Of a stretch of 64,000 nucleotides of DNA, positions 22,716 to 35,800 are shown piece by piece (positions within the stretch are counted from its first letter, which is position 1; the number at the start of each line of letters is the position of its first letter). The stretch covers positions 305,409 through 369,408 of the forward strand of contig VXAZ01002107.1 of the NCBI GenBank assembly GCA_013399875.1, given 5' to 3'. Position numbers and translations under genes: made by a program. A model generated the notes under the pieces. That model saw only the letters and a program-made list of their open reading frames with translations. It was not told the DNA's origin and ran no database searches. Source of the stretch: Gymnorhina tibicen (taxonomy: Eukaryota; Chordata; Aves; Passeriformes; Artamidae).

Positions 22716-25700
22716 ATGTATTCTTGTCTTTTACCATTCCTACAACACAATGTTTTAAGAGTCTGGGGACAAAGAAGACCAAACTTCTCCTCCGCTTTGA
22801 TGTGTCCCGTGGATCTGATCTCTTAAAGCAGCTCTGTGCCAACTGGGGGGATCTGTTGTGTGTCCTGTAGAGTTTATTTTTCCATATTAAATGGAGAGGA
22901 TATTACCTTCTCAAAAGCAGATGTAATATTTTTAAGAAATGCTGTCATGAGTTAAAAAAAAAAAAGGAAAAAAATACAGCTTTTGTATTTATTATTTCAA
23001 AGAAGTTTGTCACCTCTGCTGATACTTCTTCCAGCTTTGATGCCTTATGAGGGCAGGGCTTGCACTGCATCCCGTGGAGAAGCTTTGTCAGTGTAGTTTG
23101 CTGTCCTTGTGCTGATTTTATTTGTGGGATGGGTGTGGACCAGACTGAGGTTGCATTAGCAGCATCTCTTAGGATGTGGCTGACACTTGAGTGGGGCACT
23201 CAGCCCAAATACTGGCCATTTTTCACTGGGCTTTCTGAAAATCAGATACCTTTAAAGAATCCAAGTCCCTCAAAGATCACCTGTGACCTCTGCAAATCTC
23301 TGAAGTTATTGCTGAATTTCTTGACTAAAGAGGTTTCTCTCAATGTTGGCTCTCATTGGGGCTGGACAGTCCACATCCGAAGATTTCACTCCCCATCACT
23401 ACTGTGCTGTACCTGGAATATGTCCAGAAACCTCCAGCTCCCTCCTGCTGCCATCCCTGCACTGGATTTACCTTTGGCTTCTGGGCAGGGGTTGAGGTAG
23501 TGGGGACAGACCTGGGAGTTGCTCGTATTCCTGCAGGGCTGGAGCCCTTCCAGCAGCAGCAGCTTTCCAAGCAGCAGCTGTGAGGCTGCAAATCAACCTC
23601 TTTCCTGAAGGCAGAAGCTATTTCTGGGCTCCACAGGTCCCTGGTCCCCTGGCAGCCTCAGTCTGAGCCCAGTGGTTGCTGTATTCCGGGATTCAGACAA
23701 CTCCAGAGCTTCAGCATCTTCCCCTATTAAAGCTGAGTGTCAGGGTCCTCAATGGCATGTCCAGCTTTATCCTATTAATGGTCAAAAACCACCAGCCAGC
23801 TCTGATTTCCCTAAATCCTCACTCATTTGACGAGCTGCACTGGCCAGGCAGCCCCTCCCAAGTATCCTGACCCCCCTGGAGACGAAGTTTCTCTGCCTCC
23901 CTCCCATCACATCGCCCTTCCTGGGGCTGTGGCATCTCTCAGTGCTATGGAGCTGTTGGGTTTGTAATGAATTCTTCAAGGTGATGTCTCTCTCCTCCTG
24001 GATATTATTTTTTTTCATAATGTATGCCAGCTCTCGAGCAGGTAACTGCGCTTGGGAGAGTCGAGAGACTGCGCATTTCAATTATTTAAAACACTTTAAT
24101 TAATAAAGAGTCCTGGGGCTTGATCCCGCAAACCCTTCTCTGCAAAGTGCTTTGGAAAGCTTTCACAGTGGTGCAGGAGTGCTGGGGTTGGCTCTGTTCT
24201 TCTGAAACATTTCCTTGTCCGGGTGCTGAACATCTTGTGTGTAAATGTCCCCACACAAACACTGTGTTAGACACATTGTGGTCTTTCTTTCAGCCACCTC
24301 TTAGTTTTAATAATTCTTTTCTTTCATATTTTCCTTGCTGCTGCTGATGGCACCGGAGACCTGCGCTTCGGTGGATGTTTTGTGAGTGAGGAAAAGCAAT
24401 TCCCATCTTACCTGTGCTCGTATTCCAACCAGCAGCAGGTGCTTTAGACTTCTGGATGAATTACAGCCTCCCTGCTGGACCTGTAGATGACAGTATTTGT
24501 GACGGCCTGGGTAGGCTGTCGTGCTGCTGGCTGGGAGGCATCAGGGTGGGCAGGAGGTCTGGAACCTGCTGTAGTTCTTCCACCTTTGCAAAATCCTGGC
24601 AGATTTTGTTAGAAGTCTAAATATATGTGGCAGCTGAGGGTCTGTAATAATATAAGCAGATTACTCTGGCTGAAAATGCATCTCTCATTGGAGCCTTACC
24701 TTCCCCATTGCTTTGCTCAGCTCAAATACATTCAGCAGTGTGGAGAAGAGGAGGGTGGGAAGAGGAGGAAAACTGCTCCCATCTGGTACGCTGTGCTTGG
24801 CTGTAAATGGGATTTCAAGATTCCTCTCAGAAGAAGTTCCAGGGAAGTGATTTGAGACCCAAACTTCTCTTGAGGAGGCTGATGCAGTATTTCCTAAGCT
24901 CCACATCAGATTCTGGGATCTTGGAGAAAATTGTGGTGAAAGGGTTTTGCAATCAACCGTCTTCCCTTGAAGTGCTTTTTCCTTTGTCCAGAGCCCTTTG
25001 AGTGGTGCTGGTTTTCCTCCTCGGAGCATGCCCCAAGCATTGGGAGGGGAACTGGGGAGCTGCTGCCCACCCCAGGCCTAGCCCTGGGCCATGTTTTGTC
25101 TCTTGTTTAATTACCGGGAGTTCCACTTCCCCTGTGCCCCCTCCCATCCCCTTCCACCCCCAGTTAACAATAATTTCTTCCTTTGCATTCAGTCAGAGGT
25201 TTGGTTCTTTTGAATTAGGTCTCCCTACCAAGATCCAGCAGAGCCTGCTCTGTGTCCTCCCCTGCCACAAGCCCTTTGTGGCCACGGATGGGCTGCACAG
25301 CTCCAGGCTGACTCACTGACCTCTCCATGCCCTTGTGCGCAGCAGGAGCAGCAGTGCTTTAACAAGAGGTGAAATCTTCATCCCAGGAACACTCTCATCC
25401 CATTGTCCCTGTGTGCATTCGGGTGGGCTCTGACCTCAGCAGCTGGATGGTGCCCGGTGCAGCCACAGCTGTAGGGGAGAGATCAGGATTTCTTGCAGTG
25501 TGCCTCTTTGTTGCTGTAAGAACACCCAGGCTGATGACTGGCCCCAGAGCACAACAGGTATTTAAACTCTGGATGATGAGACAGGAGCAAAAGGGTCGAT
25601 GAAGCACCAGTGTTTGAACTCCGAAGACCTCGCCGCCAATCACACGAATCGGCCTGGAGATAAATACTGTCTTCTCAGCTATTTTGGTTTTACCAGGTCT

Positions 25701-25867
25701 GTAAAACAGTAATTTCCTGTCACTTCCATTTTGGAGTTAGCAATGACTCAACTCCAGATCAGCCTGGCTGACATGCCAGACCTTCAGGATAGGAGAGGCT
25801 GGGTGATGTGTGTGTCTGTCAAAGAGCAACTGTCATGTGGGCTTTGCACAAAAAGGGTGGTTTCCAG

Positions 25868-26080
25868 TTCCACCACGGTGGTGGGACACTGGCACAGGGT
25901 GCCCAGAGAAGCTGTGGCTGGCCCTGGATCCTTGGAAGTGTCCAAGGCCAGGCTGGGCAGGGCTTGGAGCAATCTGGGATAGTGGAAGGTGTCCCTGCCC
26001 ATAGCAGGAGGGGTGGAACAAGATGATTTTAAAGGTCCCTTCCAGTCCAAACCATTCTGGGATTCCATGACTATAAATCC
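25868..26080 (+). mobile_element. CR1 fragment, 3' end
   Basis: Sense copy in the intergenic interval: GGTGCCCAGAGAAGCTGTGG, GTCCAAGGCCAGGCTGGGC, then AAACCATTCTGGGATTCCAT. Same subfamily as 17335-17668. Confidence 0.9.
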
Positions 26081-26735
26081 AGTGCCCTGACTTAGGTCCT
26101 TTGTGGGGGAGTCTGACCAACATTCCCTGTGCCAAAGAAGCTTTTACCTGTCTGGGGCAGCCCCAGCCCAGGGGGAAGTAATGGCACGTGCACTCTGGAA
26201 AATCAAAAGCTTTGACCTCAGCCAAGGTCACTGTGTGGTACAGGCAATTTTTAGGGTGTTCACTGAGAAAGCACAGATTTATGGCACTTCCTGCCAATGT
26301 GGCATTATAGAAGATGCTTTTGGGAGAGTTGAACACTGGAAGACCTTGCTTTGGGTCCTGGTACTGCTGGGCAACTCTCCTTTTTCAGACTGAAATCTCT
26401 CTCTGTTTAATTCAACTCTGTAGGTGTTCAGGGAAGAGGAGACAGGAAATGCAGGGATGGCTTTGGAGAGGCACCTTATTTGCTTTGTTGTTGCAGAGAT
26501 CAGACATCCAAAAAGTTGGTTAAGCACTGAGTGAAATTCCTGTTATGTTACTGTGCTGTTGTGGCAAAGGGAAAGAAGCCCCAGCTCAGGGGACTGCAAG
26601 ATGGGAAAGTTGGTAGAACTCAAAGAACTCATGTCTTTGCTTTTTTAAAAAATCATATTATTTTCTTTCAGTTTAGCTGCACACATCTACCCATGACATC
26701 CAGGGAAATGCTCACTTTGGGTCTGAAGATGGGAG

Positions 26736-26776
26736 CTTCACCATCATCATCATCCTCAGGATCATCTTCATCATCA
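26736..26776 (+). repeat. ATC/TCA trinucleotide microsatellite
   Basis: Interrupted run of CAT/ATC units (CATCATCATCATCCTCAGG then ATCATCTTCATCATCAAC). Confidence 0.8.
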
Positions 26777-27060
26777 ACACATATGGGACTGTGAACCTCC
26801 TTCATAAAAGCCAATTCCAACACCAGCCTCACGGACACCCATGGCAGCAAAAGGAGAAGCCTATGATTCTTCCCTCTTGGAATGACTCCCTTTCTTGTCC
26901 CCGCTGCTCTGCCATCCTGGATGGAGCCTGGTACCCTGGAGCAACCATCCCTCATCCCTGCAGAACATCCCCCCTAAAGCCTTTGAGGTGTGAGTTCAAC
27001 GGAAAATTTATCTATTTAATTCTTTTAATATATATATTTTTTTTTTTAATTAAATTTTGA

Positions 27061-27300
27061 GACAAAAAGTTCTCAAGAGCAGTTGCTGCAAGAAGCTAGA
27101 AAGCTCTGTGTGGGAACGGAGCATATTCCTGGGGTTTTGGCATTCTGCTTTTGTGTCTATTAATAATCCCCTGGAGTGAGTCATATGGAGCTGCATTTAT
27201 TCACTGACTCGGAGAGAGCTGCTACCCAAAATAGCAGCTCTGTAATTTTTTATGATGCTGTAATGCCAGTGCAGTGAAGATTGACATCATTTGAGGGAGA
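27061..27300. promoter_or_regulatory. Candidate conserved non-coding block, C1orf21-EDEM3 interval
   Basis: Repeat-free sequence with GAGTGAGTCATATGGAGC, TGCATTTATTCACTGACTC, AATAGCAGCTCTGTAATTTT and TATGATGCTGTAATGCCAG, unlike the surrounding GC-variable, degenerate sequence. Could be an enhancer or a distal part of a long C1orf21 3' UTR. Confidence 0.25.
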
Positions 27301-29365
27301 TGCTCCAGCCTGGCAGTCAGAGAACCCATGTCCAGCCCCACAAGGAACGTGGGGAGCCATGTGCTCGGTTACATAAAAATGCCAGAGAGCCGGCATGGGC
27401 CGGAGATGCCTTTTCTGTCCTCACCTGTGCATCTTTTGCCTGGATTTTTCCCCCTTTAGGCCTTTCTAAGCCTTCTTTGCTCATTTTCTTCGATCACGAG
27501 GAGCACTGGGCCAGAGGATAATGACGAAATGGCTTTTGCTGCGGAGGAGAGCCTCAAGCACATCTCAAACCATCAACCTGCCTGTCAGGAGAAGAGGCCC
27601 GTATGGAAATCCTGAAATGCATCAAATTCAGCTCATCCTTTTTCTCACCCATGCTGCTGCTCTGTGTCCCTTCCTGAACCCCCGAGCATGCCCTGGGCCA
27701 AGGCCGGTGCCCAAAATCTGCTGGCTCCTTCCCAGCCCAGTGTTCCCGACCGATGGCAGCCCTGGGCGAAGGGCAGAGAAACGCTGCGGTAGGGTTTGGG
27801 TTGGGTTTTTTAAGGATCAATCTGTTTTTCTGGATTGCTTCTCATTCTCTGCCCTGCACTGCTGCCATCAGGTCTGTCCTGGAGTGGCAGCCAGTGGGGC
27901 ATCCACGACATCCCAGGGCGGCCCCACTTTTCCCTAAAAGTACCTGTGAGTACCACACAGGCTTTGCGGCACAATTTTGGCTAAAAGGCCTCTTCAGGGG
28001 TCCCAGCCCTGGTGCCCTGGCATCACACTGCACTCTCCATCAATGGATTAGGCAACATGAATTTGCCTGTGCTGGGGATTAATAGCCTGGGTGAACTTTC
28101 CCAGGTAAACAGTGTTTTATAGGCTCCATTCCAGCTGGAAACATTTATTAACATTACCTTTTCATGGAGCACTTTGGGAGAAAATGGAACTCCTGCCACA
28201 GCAGCTTTAGGCCAATATGACTGATGGGATGAGCAGCAGCTGAGGCTGAATTTTGGTCAGAGCAGCTCAAGTCCTTCAGGTGACCTGCATGGAAAATGGA
28301 AATGTGACAATTGAGTAACAGGCCCTCAATACAACCACTGACATAAATTAATAAATACAGGTTTAATAGGAGAGGTGAGGACCTGGTGCCACTATGCCTC
28401 CCTTGTCCTTCAGGCATCCATTCATACAAGGAGCATCCTGGGGGAGTGGGAGTGTCAGGAACCTGTTCAGACCCAGAAATAAACAACTCAATAGTCCTGA
28501 TTTCTTCTTATAAAAGAAATACAGGGAGGGGCAGGGCCCACCCTGGCTGTCAATTCTGTGTTTTATTTTTGCCTTTGAAGCAGTAACATCCCTCTGCCCA
28601 CACAGGCAGCACGTCTGACGATCCCTCAGCTGGGTGCAGGACACTTGGAGAGTGTCCCTTGCCCTCGGAGGAGGCAGAAAGAGCCTTTGCTCCAAAATAC
28701 TCCAGTCCCTCAGTCCTGATGTTCCCAGAACATAGGGAACAGTAGGTTGAAGACATTTAGCACTTCCCTAGCACAGCTGGCAATGGTTTCTACTTCATAT
28801 CATAAACACTGCTTAGCACTTGAACAAGGACTTGAATTTAGTGCTCCTGCATCTTAATCCTAATTTTCTTAATCCTAACTTCCATAGAGGAAAATTTACA
28901 GCAATAGAGGTGGTGGAGGAGAGCTCGTAACAGAGGAAGGGTGAGGGATACGCCCCTCCAAGACTCACCTCATCAGGCCCAAGTGAGACCTGTTTTTTTC
29001 ATTATAAATAAAACAGGTGCAGCAGTCAAAATGAACTTTTGGTCTGGATTCTGGATTTTAAAAATAAAATAACGTTCGAGTCATAGAGAAGAGAGGTTGA
29101 AATAGTGCAATTAGATCTGGTTGCTGAGAGCCTGTCCAGTTTCAATTTTAGACTGAAAAGGTGGTGTTTTGGTTATTACAATACCTCTGGGTTCAGCCAA
29201 CCTCCCAGGGAAAAATTCCAGGCTTCTACAGGGTGGCAGCCATGAATCTGCTCCATCTCCTCCCCAAGGCTGCCAATGAAGGATTGGTGACTGCCTTGCT
29301 GAAAATGACAGCAGATGCTCAGAAATGAGCATCAGTTCAGCACAGCTTGACCAGAATATTTACAT

Positions 29366-29371
29366 TTTATT
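29366..29371 (-). terminator. Distal poly(A) signal, EDEM3
   Basis: AATAAA on the - strand inside an AT-rich, repeat-free end region; a distance of 3.1 kb from the stop is consistent with the long 3' UTR known for EDEM3. Confidence 0.5.
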
Positions 29372-29409
29372 AAATCTTTACAATCAGCAGTTATAATCAA
29401 GTACACAAT

Positions 29410-29430
29410 TATGTACACGGATTATGTACA
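29410..29430 (-). promoter_or_regulatory. Two Pumilio-type sites in EDEM3 3' UTR
   Basis: On the - (mRNA) strand TGTACATA occurs at 29423-29430 and again at 29410-29417. Both fit the UGUANAUA consensus bound by PUM1/PUM2. The sites are 13 nt apart and 40-60 nt before the poly(A) signal. Binding is inferred from the motif only. Confidence 0.45.
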
Positions 29431-32423
29431 TTTTAGCCCAGACTTTTACATCACAGTACATAGTTGCCCTTAGAAATATTGTGTACACTTATCACCAGAG
29501 AGTAAAACCCAACAACAGTGTTACAGCACCTGTTATTAGACATCTTCCATAAGAAAATATACGGCTGTAAATCGGTCTGGCTAGAAAAAAAAACAAACCA
29601 AAAATCTTACAAAATCTGAACATACAATTTTCATTCACAGAATGGTTTGTTTTCTATGTTCTGATTGATGCCTGTTGCATAAGATGTCCTGTTTTTCACC
29701 TCTCAACACACACTCATTGGTGCCTACTCAGGGACACTGGCAGGAGGAGGAGAACCAGAGCTGGGCTCATTCTCAAACTTCATTAAGAAACAATAAATGT
29801 AAACAATTAAGAAGATTCCTCTAAAATCAAATGAGAAATTAATTGGCTGAATTACATGGCATGGAATAAGTGCTAGTTGCAGCTGTGATTCCTGAATTCT
29901 TCAGTGTTCAATACCATACAAAGAAATGTACAATGCTATACACAACGGGCAATTCCTGATTAATGATCTACGAGCAATATTCCATATGCAGGGAGCAGAC
30001 TTCCAAACATTTGGGAAGAACACTCTCTCCCCTTTCCAAAAGGGTTTTCCTTTTTGATGAATACATTCTTTTCGCTTTTTAAGATGACAGTAACAGAAAA
30101 CTGAATTCTTTCCAGAATGATATGAACAGGTTAAACTAAAGCCTATGTCCTCATAAGGACATACAGAGTGAAAATAACCTGAATAAAACTGTCCCCCCAA
30201 TTTAATCCTCTTTCCCAAAAGGTCAATGTTGCCTGATTCAGTTCTGTAAACAAAGCTATGGCTCTCGTGATGGTTTCAAAGGTGAAGCAGAACTAAATGA
30301 AACAAAAACCACCCCAGACGGAAGGAGGCAACAGTTAATCTGAGGTAGGCCACCACCAAAATGCTGCCCTAAATCCATATGGAGTTCTGGGATCCCTGGA
30401 AATGCCTGAAAAGGTAATGCCTGCTGCTCTACTAACAGGCGTGGAGAAAGCAGTTACTAAAAATGAGCTGGTGATGGCAAGAAAAGTTAACCTTTTAATA
30501 AAATTTGACATCTACACCTAAATCTGCAAGTAAAAAACAGAAAACCTTTAGCTGCTATATTGAGAGAGTAATGACCAGAGGCCTCTAGGATATAAAAGTA
30601 ACTCTATTTCCACCAAAAGAGCTACCAAGAAGGAAGATGATGTCCATGTCAAAGAGCATGGGAACAAAGATGCTCCTTTTGTGGCACTGAGCACTGACAG
30701 ATCAACGGGATTCTCTGAGTGAAAAACATTTGATCTGTACCTGATGGTTTGATCCTGCACTTGGCCATGTCCTGGCACTCCCAGGGCTCCAAGGAACCAA
30801 GGACACTTACAAGGCTCCTGTGGTCAAATGCTTTCTATGAAGAAACTCATGTAACAAAACCCATAAATAAAAACATTCCCAAATGAAACCCCCCAGCTGC
30901 TTCAAGTCCAAACCTCCAGACAGTTATTTGTGCAAAGGAATGACAACTCCATTTAAAAGCTAGTTTCTTTCAAAGGACACTTATTCACTATTCCTCCTCG
31001 AATTCCCTCCTACCCTGGTGATTTAAAGTCCTGGATGGTATTGGATGGACTGCCATGCTCTCAAAAGGTGCCTGTGCATTCTGAGACTTTTGAAAGCAAG
31101 TGTGGCTGAGTACATGGATCCAACATTGCCTGGGATTGCTCTGCTCACTGTACAGAGTATAAATACAGAGTATGGCTGTGCTAATTAACAGTTGCATATT
31201 CAGCACATGTAATTTCACCAGCTAAATCAAAGGTGCAGTCCAGAGTGGGGCTTCCTGTTTATTTACTCCATTGCAATGATGAATATAAACCTTCATTTTT
31301 AGCCTGGTGCAGCATATAGGCAGTGTTCATTTAGTCTTTAATATAAAACAATTTTTTGAACCACAATTCACTAAAAGCAGTTTATATAAATCAAGTTAAT
31401 TAGTTTTTGGCAGTTTCTTTGGACACAGACAAAATGCCTTTGTCATTTAAACTTCCCCATTTTTACTTAAATATAATGGGGATAACAAATTAGGACTCAC
31501 ACTTACTGTAACAAACTCCAGAGCCTGGAATAACACCCCTGGACTCTGAACATTCAGTCGACCCAACAGCCAGAACTGCTGCCCTTCCCCACAGGCACTG
31601 GCCTCCCTGCCTGAAACACCACATACATGAGCCGCATATAAAAAGAACAGCGGAGTCAAGCTGTTGGAAGTCAAACTTGTAGAAAAAGGTTTTGTTACAG
31701 CTGATGGAGCTGTGTCCTTTCAGAGACTGTTTCACATCTTGGGGCAGACTGGAGTTTTTCCACCTGGGACTCAACACCTGCCTTGTCTGCTTCCCCTCAG
31801 CCTCCAGCAGGACCTTCCCACACCTCTTCCTGGTGGCCCCACAGCTGGCCCAGCCTCCCTAATGGGATCTGCTTTGGTTTGTACAATTCCTCCAGCCGCA
31901 AGTGGAGCAGGAGGGTAACTCCCAGGTCCCCGTGTGGTTCCTCATGGTAAGGGGTGCAAGGAGTGATGAGCTGCACTGTGATATGTCAGACAAAACCAGA
32001 CTGCTTCCAGCTGTGCAAACACCTGGAAACAATTCCCCTGCTGCTGTAAGGAAGGCTTTCAGCTGGGGAGGGGTGGGTGCCCCATCAAGAACCATTCTGT
32101 GGTCTGTCACCCCACACTGCTCAACTCCTGCTTCCCAGAGCCCCAGGAGTCCCCCTGGAGCCGGGAAAACACAAGTTGGGCTCATCCCTACCTGGGGCAC
32201 AGCACCAGCCACAGGGCCACACAAATGCTTTGATTGCACGTTCCCATTTTTAAACAAGAAAAATTAAAACATACAAAGAGCATGTGCTGGAATTCTAAGG
32301 TGTTTTCCAGGTGACACCTGGTTGCTCATCCCAATACTGAATATGTTTTCTTGGATATCAGGGCCTCACTTCTACCCAAAGAGGTCTCCATTTGTTTATT
32401 AACAAATAAGTTATTATTACAAG

Positions 32424-32833
32424 TCATAGCTCATCCTTTTCCATCATTTCAAATGCTTCTATATCTTCATTCCAGTCTGCTAATATGGATTCCATAGGCT
32501 GGACTTTACTATCCCAGTGAGCTTTGGAATTGGACTCTGTCTGGGTGTTTTGTTCCTGAGGCTGGCTGTCCTCTGGTGTGCATGCTGGCTCCGGAGCACT
32601 GGCCTCTGCAGGTCCAGGGGTGTGGGGATCCTGATCTGCCATGGAAACACTGGCACTGTCTGTGCTGGCAGGAGACAAAGGATCAGGGTCACCAACAGCA
32701 GAGCTCTCTCCTCCTCCATCAGGCTCCTCACTGACTGCTCCAGCATCCTGAGATTCTGAATGAGCTTCCTCGGAATTTGGTTTGTGTGAATCATTTTCAG
32801 ATGATTTCTGGTCCATATTCTCCATTTCCAAGT
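32424..32833 (-). CDS. EDEM3: EDEM3 last coding exon: acidic tail and KDEL
   Basis: 410 nt from acceptor CTCTCAAAG to TGA at 32424-32426, encoding residues 800-934. A low-complexity Ser/Glu/Pro/Gln-rich segment is followed by the conserved end [21 protein letters not shown]. The middle is poorly conserved with mammals, while both ends align. KDEL is the ER-retrieval signal. Confidence 0.95.
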
Positions 32834-35800
32834 CTTTGAGAGGGAAGGAAAAAAGAAAAAAAATTAAAACAACCGTAGGAATGCAGCATTTTATTATGTA
32901 TTCCAAAATCAAGGTCACTTCCCTTGGCCTTATTTCTTCAAGGAAGTGCAGACTTTCCAGTGATATGAAAATTTAATGGTACTAAGGAATACATTTTACA
33001 GAGGGATAGGAGGGAAGACTTTTAAACACATTTTAAATGAGGGCAGACAATGCAGTGAGACCCATTTTGGTTTCTCAAACTTCAGGAGTGACTTGTGGGT
33101 CAGTGCCAGTTACCCTCCTTCAGCCTTAAGAAAATACCCACTGCGTGCACTGAACTTTAATGCCGGATTTTAAAGCACTCCCAGATCCACCAGGATCCCA
33201 CATCTGAGCAAGTCAGAGCTGGACAGTTTCCTAAGTTTACTGAACTGTGCATTTGAGAGAGCCAAAGCCAGAGCCTCCCCACTCAAAGCAAGTAACACAA
33301 GTCTCCCACGTCCCCAGCTCAGCTCCCAACAGCTGCCCAATTTAGTCACGCAGATTTCTCTGGGTTTGATGTTTTTGGCTATAAGCAGGACACTGATATT
33401 TCAGAATTTCTAGGGAATTTAACTGCACATGCCACTGTTGACATGGGATACTTACTGCTATCAATAATGTAGTTTGGAATCATTTTACCTTTAAAGATTG
33501 TTGCTGGGATTCCAAACGGAAGCACGAGGAGGGGGAAGAAGCAGATATGGATTACAAACTCTCAAAGGCAGAGCTATCTTGTATTTAACATTTTGTCAGA
33601 GCACTTAAGCACAGTTATGAACAGGAGTGATTTTTAAGTTAGGAAGAAACAAGATGAGATTTTGGCACATCCCCTTTGCAAATAGGCTGATTTTCTAGAG
33701 ATACTTGTTCTTACCTACTGTGCTTGGACTCAGCAGTGCTACAGGGGAAGCTTACAAGAGGAAAATGTGGAATTTTCTGCCGCATTCAAACATTTCAACT
33801 GGGAACATATTAGCTTGCAATTTTCTTGCATTATACAAGAACACCCACGAAACATCTGAGGTCAGCAGCCTTGTTTCTCGTGATAACCACTTCTCCTTAG
33901 ATAGGCAAAGTAGTTCTAGCACTTGTCTCTCTCCTTTTGGGTCCCAGGAATGTCACTGGGGAGCTTGGTGAGGGAGAGGCATTCACAATGTAGGGCACTG
34001 GAAACACTTAACACTGTTCCTGATGCCACTTCAAAGCAGCTGATGACAAAAAGGGTTCAAAAGGAATCCAAAAGGCTGGATTTTCTCATTAGCCAAAGTG
34101 ACATTTAATTTAGGAACAGCATTTCTGAATGTTACCTCGTGGGGGGAGTGGATAATATCTCTCAGATAATGGCTTTCTTAATAAAAAACTAATTTCAGTG
34201 TCAAAGAGAAAACCACAGCACCTCTGGGCAGCAGTGCAAATCATTCCTGTCCATTTTCCATTGTGCCACAGCACACGTGGGAGCTGGATTTACATGAATC
34301 ACCTCTAACCTTACCTCTGTCTTTTGCTTTATCAGAAAGAAGCACCTCCACAGCCTCATACTCCCGGATGGCATCCAGGATGATGTTCCCTTCCTTGTTG
34401 AAGAGGAAGAGCATGGGAATGGTGATGTCATCTGTGTTCTTGCCATCCCCGGCCATTTGGAAGAGAGGGGCTGTGTCACTGCTGCTGCCCTCGTTGTCAT
34501 CTAGGCAGAGCACACCAGAGGAAGGGCAAACTTCCCGTTAGATCACCTGCACTTGGAGCAGCCTCTCCTGCCCAGTCACTTCAGAGCAAACCCCAACCTG
34601 GGTGTGTTTTCCTCCACACTTTTCATTTGTATCCCCATTCTTCCTCAGCAGTTAGTACCAACAGCACCTTGCAATCCTTAAGGTAACAACTTTTAATCTG
34701 CAAAAACACTGACAATCCCCCATCCCAATCTGTGTCTGCACAGAACCAGACAAACCCCAAACACCTCTTCATCTTCTGAAAGCGTAATTGCTGTGCTTCT
34801 CAGCCCAAAGCTTGTCAGCTTTCCTGTATCTTCAAATCTGTAGAATTAGGTTACATTTACACAAATTAAGAACTTGGAATTGTATTTACCTATGACAATG
34901 CCTCCTATTGCTCCAGCTTTCTGAATGTTTCGTGCCTTTTCAGCAAACATGCACTGGCCTCTCTGCATCAAAGCAATTTTCTCTTTCACTGCCTCAGGAT
35001 TAGTGATCTCTGAGCATCCATTATATGGCTTAATGGTTGCAACAAACCCTCTTGTCTGTTTGGAAAAAAACCAAAAATAAAGAGAATTAGAGCACTACAG
35101 TCATGCTTGTGAAAGATTCCCAAGTATTTTTGTTCCTTCAGTCACTCTAATGCATTTAGTGTTGTCTTGTGTCGGTGCAGACAATCTGTGCCCTGAAACT
35201 GGAGCTCTAGAAGCAAGGAATGACTGGGTGAAAACCTAATTCTCATTATCAGTTGTGGTTTGTCTACACCTGGCAAGTGTTGTCTCTGGAAATTCTTCTC
35301 CTGTGAACTGCTAGTCTGGAACTCCTCTCTGGGACTGCAGCTTGGGTTTTCCTCCCGCTTCCCATAGGGACCACTGCCTCTGTGGTATTGCCCTCTTCCA
35401 TCTACACAGAGCCTTCTAGAAAAGCTTTCATAAGAACAACTTACTCTAACTCTAAAAAGGCTTCTGCCAGCTCCTGGCTGACATGGGAGGAAAACTTCCC
35501 CTAAATCACCATCTCCTTAGCTGTGCACTGCAGCCTGGATAAGCTTGCTTCCCAACTCATGCTGTCCAAGTGTTTTAAATCCTAAACCATGGCTGGTGAC
35601 TCAGGAGCAAAGCACAGACAGATAAGCCACTCATCCCCACAACTGTCACTGCTGTCATTGTCACCACTGGGCCCTGTCATTTTAACCACTGTAATTAACT
35701 GATCACCTGGATGATCAGCTGGATGCCCTCAAACAGCAGCAGTACTGTAAAGCTGAGGCTTGTGCGACAGGGAAAGGAACAGATCACACCCACATCTCAC

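Larger units (their letters stand above)
22716..29344. other. Intergenic interval between convergent C1orf21 and EDEM3
   Basis: About 6.6 kb between the two inferred 3' ends. It contains one sense CR1 fragment (25868-26080), an ATC/TCA microsatellite near 26736-26776, a T-rich/AT tract near 27020-27057 and an AT-rich block (27061-27300) that could be a conserved element or part of a longer C1orf21 3' UTR. No convincing gene was found; the open frames are short and lack recognisable motifs. Confidence 0.6.
29345..32423 (-). other. EDEM3: EDEM3 3' UTR
   Basis: Inferred UTR of about 3.1 kb running from the stop codon to the AATAAA at 29366-29371 (TTTATT on +). It holds further AATAAA motifs at 31258-31263 and 32395-32400; the latter lies only about 24 nt after the stop and would give a nearly UTR-less transcript. 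Two UGUACAUA Pumilio-type sites lie near the distal end. No CR1 copy was seen in it, which fits constrained exon sequence. Confidence 0.65.
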
